This document shows positions 26,273 to 35,800 of a DNA stretch of 64,000 bases, one piece after another. A program made the translations under genes and the position numbers. The DNA is from CAYNEI01 sp964396185 (lineage in GTDB: Archaea; Thermoplasmatota; SW-10-69-26). Position 1 is the first letter of the stretch, and each line of letters begins with the position of its first letter. The stretch is from NCBI GenBank assembly GCA_964396185.1, contig CAYNEI010000001.1, positions 1 to 64,000 on the forward strand, given 5' to 3'. Below the pieces are notes generated by a model that worked only from the letters and a program-made list of their open reading frames with translations, searched no databases and had not been told where the DNA came from.

Positions 26273-26285
26273 GATTATGATAATC
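26273..26285. promoter_or_regulatory. 13-bp palindrome upstream of the DUF234 ATPase gene
   Basis: GATTAT and ATAATC flank a single central G, immediately before the start ATG at 26292. A second inverted pair, CATAAG at 26264-26269 and CTTATG at 26289-26294, surrounds it. CATAAGTAC doubles as a possible TATA element about 27 bases before the start. Together they look like an operator over the transcription start. Confidence 0.45.
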
Positions 26286-26291
26286 CTTCTT

Positions 26292-27686
26292 ATGGTGTTT
26301 CTCGATCGCGAGAACGAGCTCGCCAGCCTGGAGGGGCTCTTCGACACACCGTCTGCCAAGCTGTGCAGGCTTTACGGTCGAAGAAGACTCGGGAAGACCG
26401 CGCTCCTCCTCGAGGCCAAGCAGGCGAAGGGCGGCCTCTTCCTCACCGTCCCAGAGCAGACGCCCAGCGGCATCCTCCACGCCCTGAACGTACAGCTCCA
26501 GCGCGAGACGGGCCGGCCGCTCAAGTACTCCAGCCTCCAGCAGCTCCTGGAGGATCTGCCCAACATCGCCCCCCGGCTCGTCGTTCTGGACGAGTTCCAA
26601 CGCCTGCGCGAACGCTACGATGATGTGGAGGGCACCCTCCAGACGGTTTGGGACCACGATCTACAGGACACCGATATCATCCTCGTTCTCTGCGGCTCGG
26701 TCATCGGGATGATGGCGAAGCTCAACGCGGCCACCGCCCCGCTGCATGGCCGCTTCGCATGGGACCTGCATCTGCAACCCTTCACCTACGGCGCGGTCCG
26801 CCTCTTCTACCCAGAGGCTTCGGAGGAGGAGCGCATCCGGCGCTACGCGGTCTTCGGTGCAACGCCCCACTACCACAGGCTCTCCCACGAGCACCCGCTG
26901 GAGGATGCCATCCAGCGTCTCTTCCTGGCAGAGGGCGCGCCGCTCAAGGAGGAACCGCGGCTGCTGCTCGAGCTGGAGCTGCGCAAGCCGGACCGGTACC
27001 AGGAGATCCTGGAGGCTCTGGGCGCCGGTCGCAGGACCCTTGGGGAGGTCGCGAACCTCTACGGCGAGAAGCACTCGGCCTACACCCCCTACCTGGCCAA
27101 GCTGCGCGACGAGTTGGGCATCGTCCGGAGCGATGACCCCCTCCACGGCAAGAAGAGGCGGAAGCGGATCCACTTCAGCGATCCCTTCTTCCACTTCTAC
27201 TACCGGTTCATCTACCCCAACCTGGCCCGCCTCGACCTTGGCGACCTAGAGGGCGTGGTCGCCGACATCGAGCGTGATCTCCCAGCCCACGTCGGGCGGC
27301 CTGGGCTCGAGGAGGTCGGGCGCCAGACGCTTGCCGCCCTCAACGGGCGCCGGCACTCAGGGCAGCGATTCGCGTTCTCCGAGCTCGGGGCGTGGTGGGA
27401 CGGGGAGGATGAGCTCGACGCGGTGGCGGTCGGCAGCGACCAAGCCTACGCGCTTGAGGCCAAGTTCACCGCCAGCCCGTTCAGCACGGGGGATTTGAAG
27501 GTGCTCCTGCGACGGGCCGAGCTCTTCGGCCAGGCGTGTAATAGGCGCGAGGTGATCCCCATCGCGTTGAGCCGGAGCGGCTTTAGCCCTTCCGTGGAGG
27601 CTGAGATCGAAGAGGGGACGTTGGTCGCCTGGACGTTGGAGGATGTCGAGGCGATCCACGGCACCCCTGGAGCTAATGCACGCTAG
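26292..27686 (+). CDS. Archaeal ATPase with DUF234 domain (copy 1)
   Basis: 464 residues. The N-terminal ATPase_2 domain has FLDRENELASLE, Walker A GRRRLGKT (29-36), Walker B VVLDEFQRL and a conserved LCGSVIGMM segment. A winged-helix segment (TLGEVANLYGEKHSAYTPYLAKL) precedes RIHFSDPFFHFYYRFIYPN. The C-terminal DUF234 region has DELDAVAVG then ALEAKF, which fits the Asp and Glu-x-Lys of PD-(D/E)XK nucleases. Relatives are abundant and sporadic in archaea, with unknown biological role. ATG 26292 gives the family start; an in-frame ATG at 26277 also exists. The stop overlaps the stop of the convergent pyk gene by 14 bases. Paralogue at 37355-38746. Confidence 0.9.
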   Translation: MVFLDRENELASLEGLFDTPSAKLCRLYGRRRLGKTALLLEAKQAKGGLFLTVPEQTPSGILHALNVQLQRETGRPLKYSSLQQLLEDLPNIAPRLVVLDEFQRLRERYDDVEGTLQTVWDHDLQDTDIILVLCGSVIGMMAKLNAATAPLHGRFAWDLHLQPFTYGAVRLFYPEASEEERIRRYAVFGATPHYHRLSHEHPLEDAIQRLFLAEGAPLKEEPRLLLELELRKPDRYQEILEALGAGRRTLGEVANLYGEKHSAYTPYLAKLRDELGIVRSDDPLHGKKRRKRIHFSDPFFHFYYRFIYPNLARLDLGDLEGVVADIERDLPAHVGRPGLEEVGRQTLAALNGRRHSGQRFAFSELGAWWDGEDELDAVAVGSDQAYALEAKFTASPFSTGDLKVLLRRAELFGQACNRREVIPIALSRSGFSPSVEAEIEEGTLVAWTLEDVEAIHGTPGANAR

Positions 27687-29088
27687 CGACGCGGATCAGG
27701 TTCGTGGTGCCGGGAACACCGATCTCGCCTGCCGTGAGCACGATGGTATCACCAGGTTCCACGGCCCCGACAGCCTTGGCAGCATCCTCTGCCACCCAGA
27801 TGATGTCGTCCAGGGTGCCTGCATCGGGCACCAGGAACGGGACCACGCCGCGCACCAGGGCAAGCCTGCGGTGTGTGGCCTGCTCGGGAGTCCCACCGAT
27901 CACAGGGGCTCGCGGGCTGAACTTGGCCACACGGATGGCCGTGGAGCCGGAGGAGGTCATGGAGACGATGGCTTCGGCCTCCAGCTCGTCGGTGAGGAGC
28001 ACGGCGGCATGCGCGATGGCATCGTCGCGGCTGCCGTCTGGCACGGCCTGGCCGCCTTGGCGGTCGAGCTCGCCGGCCGCGATGGCGCGCTCGGTCTCCT
28101 CTGCGATCCGCGCCATGGTTCCCACGGCCCGGGGGGGGTCGACGCCGATGGCGGTCTCTCCGGAGAGCATGACCACATGCGTGCCATCCAGGATGGCGTT
28201 GGCCACATCCGATGTCTCAGCTCGCGTGGGGCGGAGGCTGTCGACCATGGATTCGAGCATCTGGGTGGCGGTGATGGAGACCACGCCGGCCCGCTGGCAC
28301 TCGCGCAGGATGCGTTTCTGGGCCACGGGCACCTCCTCGGGAGGCAGCGCGATGCCAAGATCGCCTCGGGCGACCATGATGCCGTCAGCCACCCTTACGA
28401 TCTCGGCGATGTTGTCCAGCGCCGCTCGGCGCTCGATCTTGGCCAGCACGGGCGTGGTCTCGCCCTTGGCGGCCAGGAACTCCTTGGCATCGGCCACATC
28501 AGCGGCCGAGGAGACGAAGGAGGCGGCCACGTAGTCCACACCGATCTTGCGCCCCACGAGCAGATCTTCCTGGTCCTTGGCGGTCAGCCCACCAGGCAGC
28601 GCCAGCCCAGGCGCGGTGATGCCTGCGCCGCTGCGCACCGGCCCACCGACGCTGACCTGGGCCTCGGCCCGATCCGCCTGGGCGCTGGTCACCTCGAGCT
28701 GGACCTCGCCGTCGCCTAGGAACAAGCGCGCGCCGGCATCCAGGCGCTCAAGCAGCTGCGGGTTGTCCACGGTGAGCACGCGAGCCGTTCCCGTGGCTTC
28801 GTCGGCCGTGATCGAGAGCTCGGCTCCGGTCTCCAGGGTGATCTCGTCGTCCTCGACCTCGCGCACGCGGATCTTGGTGCCCTGGAGGTCTTGCACGAGG
28901 GCCACGGGTCGGCCTGCCGCTGAGGCTGCCGAGCGCACGGCTTCCGCGAAGGCCTCGTGGGACTCGGGGTCGCCGTGGCTGAAGTTCAGGCGGGCACCGT
29001 CCATGCCAGCCTCGACCATGGCCCGGATCGTCTCCGGATCCGAGCACGCGGGACCGAGGGTGGCCAGGATCTTGGTTCGGCGCGCCAT
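27673..29088 (-). CDS. pyk: Pyruvate kinase
   Basis: Pyruvate kinase makes pyruvate and ATP from phosphoenolpyruvate and ADP, the last glycolytic step. The 471-residue protein has KILATLGPACSDPETI, the substrate-loop Arg and Asn in GARLNFSHGD, QDLQGTKIRV, the catalytic Lys and acidic residues in VLAKIERRAALDNI and IMVARGDLGIALP, and SITATQMLESM. The C-terminal domain (from about 340) is complete. Start ATG 29088 begins the family sequence directly. It lies 14 bases downstream of the stop of the membrane zinc-ribbon gene (29102), so it may be co-transcribed with the giant surface-protein operon. Confidence 0.97.
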   Translation of the reverse strand: MARRTKILATLGPACSDPETIRAMVEAGMDGARLNFSHGDPESHEAFAEAVRSAASAAGRPVALVQDLQGTKIRVREVEDDEITLETGAELSITADEATGTARVLTVDNPQLLERLDAGARLFLGDGEVQLEVTSAQADRAEAQVSVGGPVRSGAGITAPGLALPGGLTAKDQEDLLVGRKIGVDYVAASFVSSAADVADAKEFLAAKGETTPVLAKIERRAALDNIAEIVRVADGIMVARGDLGIALPPEEVPVAQKRILRECQRAGVVSITATQMLESMVDSLRPTRAETSDVANAILDGTHVVMLSGETAIGVDPPRAVGTMARIAEETERAIAAGELDRQGGQAVPDGSRDDAIAHAAVLLTDELEAEAIVSMTSSGSTAIRVAKFSPRAPVIGGTPEQATHRRLALVRGVVPFLVPDAGTLDDIIWVAEDAAKAVGAVEPGDTIVLTAGEIGVPGTTNLIRVASVH

Positions 29089-29101
29089 GTATTGCTCGAT
29101 C

Positions 29102-29806
29102 TCAGTTCAGCTTACCTGAGCTCCCGCAGCCCGGGCACTGGGTTCGAAGCGGCCGCTCGCCCGTGTCCTCCACGTCGAACTGCGTGGCGCACTTGGGGCA
29201 CTTGAGCGAGATCGCGGGCAGATCGCGTTCGGGCTGTTCGTCCGCCCATGGATCCTCTGCGTCGTCCCAGGCACCCGTCTCGGTCCCAGCGCCCCCGGCC
29301 GCGGCCTGTTCGGCGGTCTCGTGGGCGGCCGGTGCGGGCTCGCCTAGGTCCACGTGGCCCTCGGCCCCGCAGTGGGGGCAGACGGTGTGCAGCGGGCGCT
29401 CTCCAGTGTCGTGGACGCTGAAGAGGTCCTGGCACTCGGGGCACTGGAGGTCGATGTGGGCGTGCGGGTCGTGGGCTGCCTGCGCCTGACCGGCTGAGCT
29501 AGCTCCCGCCCCGCCGGCCGTGCCGGCGCCGCCGGTGGCCGTCGCGGCCTCGGCACCGGGCCCAGCCAGCCAGTCCGGGCCACCCTCCTCGCGGGCCAGC
29601 CCGGTGGCGACCACGGCGATCTCGAAGAGCAGGGCGAGCACGAGCACGACGATGGCGGTCCAGAGGAACCAGCCGCTGCCTGTGTCGTTGAGCCCGAAGA
29701 AGAGCAAGCTGGCCACGAGGAAGAGCCCTGCCACGGCGAGCACGACCACCGAGGCCTCGCGCCGGAGCTTGGCGTCCCAGGTGCGCAGGTCAGCGGTGTT
29801 GCTCAC
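29102..29806 (-). CDS. Membrane protein with two C-terminal zinc ribbons
   Basis: 234 residues. Two membrane helices near the N-terminus (VVVLAVAGLFLVASLLFFGL and a second near WFLWTAIVVLVLALLFE) are followed by an Ala/Gly-rich linker. Two similar zinc-ribbon modules follow: CPEC...TGERPLHTVCPHC and CPKC...TGERPLRTQCPGC, separated by an acidic Ala-rich linker. The modules share DLFSVHDTGERPL and TQFDVEDTGERPL, so one arose by duplication of the other. GTG 29806 overlaps the TGA of the giant surface-protein gene (GTGA) and has GGAGGTG six bases upstream; GTG 29815 is less likely. The layout resembles the protein at 45492-45932. A cytosolic adaptor or sensor attached to the membrane is a reasonable guess, but no function is known to me. 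Confidence 0.8.
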   Translation of the reverse strand: MSNTADLRTWDAKLRREASVVVLAVAGLFLVASLLFFGLNDTGSGWFLWTAIVVLVLALLFEIAVVATGLAREEGGPDWLAGPGAEAATATGGAGTAGGAGASSAGQAQAAHDPHAHIDLQCPECQDLFSVHDTGERPLHTVCPHCGAEGHVDLGEPAPAAHETAEQAAAGGAGTETGAWDDAEDPWADEQPERDLPAISLKCPKCATQFDVEDTGERPLRTQCPGCGSSGKLN

Positions 29807-32800
29807 TGACCCCACCTCCCGAAGGCCGCGAAGGCGGCAAGCCCTGCTGTGGCCATGGCCAGCACCAGCACGGTCACGAACCGACCCACCGGTGCACCCA
29901 GGGCATCCCCGATGCTCTGGATGGAGACGACATCGCTGGTTCGCTCGTCCGTGGTCTCACCGTCGGCATCGACGGCCTTGATATTCACCACGTAGGTGCC
30001 CTCCTCGGTCACATCGAAGTTCGCACACCAGACGCCTGGTTCGCTCTCGGTAGCATCCGAGGTGGCCACGGCGTCGTTGTTCCGCATGAGCTGGAACTCG
30101 ACGCGCGTCGTGTTCGCGGGGGCCTCGTAGTTGAAGCAGAGCTCAAGGTCCTCGCCAGGTTCCATGGTGGGCTCGCGGGGGTCGGGGTTGTTGTCGATCA
30201 TGACGTTCACGGAGTCGCTGGCGGTCTCCTCTCCGTCGCTGACCTCCACGACGATCATCGCTCCGCCCTCCTCGAGTTCGCTGACGTCCACCTCGAGGGT
30301 CGTTTCACCTGTGGGGACATCGACACTGAGCGGGGAACCGCTCGTGGGGTTCACGCGCGTCGTGATGCTAAGCGTGTCGCCAAGATCTGGGTCCTCGACG
30401 TCGAACTCGACCGTGATGATCCCGCGCAGGCGGGCATCCGCGGTGGGCGAGATGATCGAGACGGTGGGGGCCTCGTTGGTCAGATCGAACCCGGAGAGAT
30501 CGGCCAGCCGGGGGGTGCCTCGGTCGCCGAGGTTGCGCTTGTTGTTGACCGCGTCGGTGGCCTCGATGTAGTACTCGAGCTCCGTGGCATCGCTGGCCAC
30601 GTCCACATCGGCGCTGAACACGTCCCCGTCGCCTGCCTCCATGGTCTTGGAGCTGAACGAGGCAGCACCGGGCGCGCGGTGGAAGAGCGTGACCGTGCCG
30701 ATGCCGTTGGTGTCGGTGGCCTCGACGCTGACTCGCACGTTCCCGCCGGAAGGCTCCACGTTGGCCCGGTCCAATTCCGGGGGCGTGGCATCAACGGTGA
30801 CGCTCGTGGTCTCGTTGGCCGCGTTGCCGGCCTCGTCACGGGCGCTGACCTCGATGGTCGCCGAGCCCTCGGTGTCGAGCCCGATGTCGCTGAGCGAGAC
30901 CGTAGCAGTGGCCTGGCTCACGGTCGTCGAACCGCGCTCGGTGTCGTCGCGCAGGCCGCGCACGGTGATCGTGTCCACGTCGGTGCTGGGGGTGGCTGTC
31001 ACATCCACGCTGGTCGCTGGGCCCACGATGGTCTGGCTGCCTTGGCCGACCTTGGGTTGGTTGATCGTGATGCTCACCGATGGCGGTGTGTCGTCCACGG
31101 TGACCGTGAAGGTCCTGGACGAGGTGTCGTCTGCCGCCACTTCAGCGATGATGCGGATCTCCAGGGTGTCCCCGTCGGAGAGGCCCGTGGGCGTGTAGGT
31201 CACATCGCAGGAGGACTGACCCGAGCAGTCGATGGATACCTGGCTGGCGGGCACGGGCTGGAAGGTGCCAGCCGTGCTCTCCTCCTCGACAAGCACGTCG
31301 AAGGTCGCCGCGGTGACATCGGTACGGTTGGTCTCCACGGTGAGCGTGTAGTCACCGGTCACGTTGAACTGCAGCGTGCCCGTGACCGAGCCGTCGGCCC
31401 CCTCCGCCATGAAGCTGCTCTCGTCAGCCCCGGTGAGGTTCACGTACACCTTGGCCGGCACGCTCTCGCCGGTCTCGTTGGTGATGGAGACGGAGAGCGA
31501 CTTGTCGCCAGGCGTCGTGATGTTCTGCACGCCGGTGATGGAGACATTCTCTGCCGTGAGCGGGCCAGGCGTGGGCCCATCATCATCGCCGCTGCCCGTG
31601 TCCTTGAGCTCCACGCTGATAGCACTGGCGGTGATGGAGCGGTCCGTCACGCTGGCCTCCATGCTCCCGCCTGGCCGGATGGCCCCGGTGTCGGTATCGG
31701 AGAGGCTGGGGCGCGTGATGGAGATGCGAGGTGGAGCGTTCTCGGAGATGTTGAGCACCTTATCCGCCACCGTGACCCCGCCGGCGGTATCCGTGGCCAG
31801 GATGCGCAGGGTGTGCGCACCCTCGGAGTCGGGCTCGATCGAGCCCGTGTAGAGCCCGCTCTTGAGGGAGAGCGTCACGGTCTCGACGGCCTCGCCACCT
31901 GCACGCAGCTCGGCGCGCACGTTGTCCACCGGGCCGCTGGCGCCCACTTGGATCGTGATGGGCACGCCGACCTCGGCGCCGTCGGGCAGGCGGCTGATGT
32001 CCAGCCCGATGAGCCCGGCGCCTTGGATGGTGGCCAGGGTGTTCTCATACGGGCCTCCGGTTTGTGGGTCGCCGATCAAGAACGCGTTCCCATCAGACAA
32101 CACCGGGTTAAGCGTGAACTGACCACGATCCAAACGCAGGCCCGGGATCGCGCGCAGATCCACGATGTCGTTGGACCCGAGATCATCCTTCCCGAACAAC
32201 CCCGGCGCGTTGCCCGTGGAGTCGTTCTCGATGCAAAGCGGCATGGGGATGCCGTTGCTCGAGGGCTCGCGCTGCGCATGCGTCGTCACATCCGCAAGCA
32301 AACGCGTGATACGATCCCCATCCCCATCCCGAACCGTCACCTGGGTGCGCCAGGTGAACACGTCCGAGCCAGTGTCCGGGAAGGAGGTGACCGCCTTGAA
32401 CAGCCCCTCGGTATCCGCGTCCGGGGTGAGGCTGACGATCCGGTCGTTGCCTAGGCTTGAGCGGTCGCGAGCCTGGACGAAGAGGCTCGCGGTTCCGTCC
32501 GTGTAGGGTTGGAAGGTGTGCTCGTGGAACTCGTTGGCTGTGTCCTGGTCGCGCTCCCCGATGCTGTCGCCGCCGGTCTGCGGCTGGTCCTCTTCCTCGA
32601 GGAGGTAGGTCGCGTAGTCGTGGACGCCGAAGCCCGTGTGCAACGGCGCAGCAGGATCCATCGGCCCACCAAGGAAGCGCACGGAGGCATGCACGAACGT
32701 CCGATCATCCTCACGCGGATCATCGCTCGGATCGAAATCGATCTCCGACTTACCCGCAGCCTGACCACTATCCTGGATCGCCGACGTGCCAGCCGTCCCG

Positions 32801-35800
32801 TTGAACTCAGGTTCGTCTGTGGCGGGCCCCCCGGGCTCGACGAGGCCGAGATCAGCAGCGCTCCAATACGCATCGCCATCAAGATCATCACCACCCGTGC
32901 TCCTCAGCCTGTCCGTGCCGACATGCAAGCTCCACGCCTCCACATCCAGATCGAAACGATCATCGACGGGATGATCGGCCAACGTGAAGCTGCTCGCACC
33001 CGCCCGCGTACCAGCCAGCGCATCGAGATCGGCGTCATCGAGCCCCTCCGGCAGGAACACATCCAACGCGTAGTACCCACCCGCCAAGCTGCGCAGCGGC
33101 AAGCTGTCGTCATCCGTGCTCAACTTGAAACTATCTGTGATGGGCCCCGTGGTCGAGTTCGCACGCAACACGAAGTTCAAATCGACATCCAGATCGTCCT
33201 CATCCACCCCAGCGAGGTTACGAGCCGGATCACCGTCACGATCCTCGATGTAAAGCACCAACGGGTTCCAGCCCTCACGCCACTCCAGCGTGCTGCCATC
33301 GCCCCAGCCGACGATGGTAACACTGCCCACCACGACAGCCCGATCCTGGTCACCGCTAGACGGACCCTCCTGGAGGATCAAGCCCGCGAAGTCCTGATCC
33401 GCATCCAACCGATCCTCATCGTTGAGCACATCATCCGACAGCCCCGTGCTCGGCGAGACAACCGTGATCTTGCTCTCCGTCGACTCACCATGCCCGTCGA
33501 AGGTGCAGTCCGTGTAGGGCTCGAAGGCACTCTCACCCGTACGACGCGTGAGCACCATGCTGTCCAGGTTATCCGTGCTCGGCGGAGAGAACACCAACCG
33601 AGCGTACTGCGTACCGTTGACCGGCATCTCAGGGTCGGGTTGGATCAGGAAATCGGTCATGCTGGTGGTCGGCGCATCATCCGCATCGTCCACCAAACGC
33701 AGGTGCGCGGGCTCACGCACGCGCAGGATGCTCCCCTCATCGTCCTCCACGACGAGACTGACCTGCGCGGTCCCCTCTTCACCAGAGGGCACAGTGACCA
33801 CGAGCTGGTTACCCGACCACGTGCAATCGAAGCCACCCGTATCGAAGTTCACCGGAACCTGGAAACCAGCCGTCGTCTGCGTGCTCCGGAAACTCTCCGG
33901 ACCACCGGTCTCACAACTCTCGGTGCCGAACTCGACACTGAGCTGGCTAGCGACGTCCCCGGCCGCGCCGAAATCACGACCCGAGTTGAGCACAGCATCG
34001 AACGTGACCGTGCTCGAATCACTCGAACCCGTATCCACCACATGCCTCGTGATACTGTCTACCGTCACCTGACCCACATGGTCGAACGTGAGATCCACGG
34101 TCACGTTCCCACGGATCCCCTCGGTCTCATCCACCCACTCGATCTCGTAAACCGCATGATCCCCACGGACAGCCAAACTGTTGCCGTTGTTATCCGTCGG
34201 CGGCCGGAACTGCAACAGGACCCGGCACACCACGCGGTCTTCCCCGTCTTGCGGGCTATCCGCATCGACGCTAAGACACTCCCAGGACCCCTGCTCCGTG
34301 ATGCCGGAGCCGCCACCCTGCCCGAACTTGCTAAGATGGTCCTTGATGCGAGCAACATCCTCCGCATCACTGTGCGTCAGCGTGAAGGCCTGCCGGGCAG
34401 TCGTGAACGGGATGACGTTGCCCGTAGTCGCATCGACCCCAACCCACGACCCAGCCAGGTTCTTGTCGTCCTGAAGAGTGCGGATCGTTAGCTTGGGATC
34501 CAAGCTCACCGTGCCCACGTTCTCCAGGAACAACTCAACCGTATGCCCCGTCGAAGTCGGCGCCACCGTCTCAGCCAAGCGCGTGCCCGTGACATTGACC
34601 TCGTCTTGCCGCAGCTCAGTGAGCTCGATGATCTGGATGTTGCTCGCACCCGTGATGGTCAGATCCAACGCAGGCTCCTTGGGCACAAGCTCCGGGTTCG
34701 CACCCTCCTCGTTGATCACAGTGAAACTGCAACGGAACGGCGTACCCTGCGTACGCGGCACATCCCGACCCACATCCACGCGAAGCTGGATATCGGTTGG
34801 ACCCGAGCCCGCGCTCACCGTGAGCGCATTCGACGCGGTGATCGTCGAGCCACTGGTGCGCTGGAACTGGATGTTCACCCTGTCCTCTTGAGACCCGGTC
34901 CCGATCCGGCAGACGTTGTCACTGTTGGATGCGAGATCGAACCAATAACGAGCCTGCGTGTTGCCCGTGTTCTCGATGCTCGCAGGGATCGTGAAGATGT
35001 CATCCGGACTCGCACTCTCGTCAGCGATGCGCTCGCCCTCCAAGAGCAAGCTGGCCTGATGGATCTCGAAGAGCTCCCCCTCCAAGAAGAGGCGCTGGAA
35101 GATGCTTGCACTATCCGCCCGCAGGCTGCTGATCTCCAACTCAACCACCTTGAACTCACCACCCAAGGCCTGGTCGTCGGGCTGGATCTCCACTGTAACC
35201 GTCTCGCGCGCCGGATCGTTCCGAGCAACGTGCTCTGAGATCTCGAAGGTAAGGATCCCGTTCTCGTTGCTGGTCGCGCCACTGGGCCCACGAAGCGTGA
35301 CTTCCCAGGCTTGCTCCCCGCCTTCATGGGTCGCACGGACGCGCACCTGGTCCTCAGCGTTCCCATGATTAAGGATCTCGATCGGGATCTCGATCGCCGG
35401 GAAATCAGGGTCCGGGGTGAGATCCAGCGTGCGGTTACACGGGTTGCTGGCACTGTTGTCGCCAGCGTCTTGGAAGCAGCCGTCGTTGTCCCGGAAGGTG
35501 GTCAGCTCGAAATCAGGCACCGTAACCGGATCCATCTCAAGATCGTAGGTCGCGACCTTGAACCGCTGGACATCCGTCGGGCTACCACCCGTGCTGTCAC
35601 GGTCCTCCACGACCACGTTCCCGTAGACATCCCGCGTGATCACACGGAAGAAGAACTCATCCACGAAGCTCGTGCCTTCCGGCTCAAGATCCTCGGCCAG
35701 GGTGAACGTGTACTCGTAGAACCGAGTCTCCGTCCCATCCCCGAACCCGCCAGACTCGACCGGGTCCTGGCGCACGGGATGGATGGCCAGACCGTTGGTG

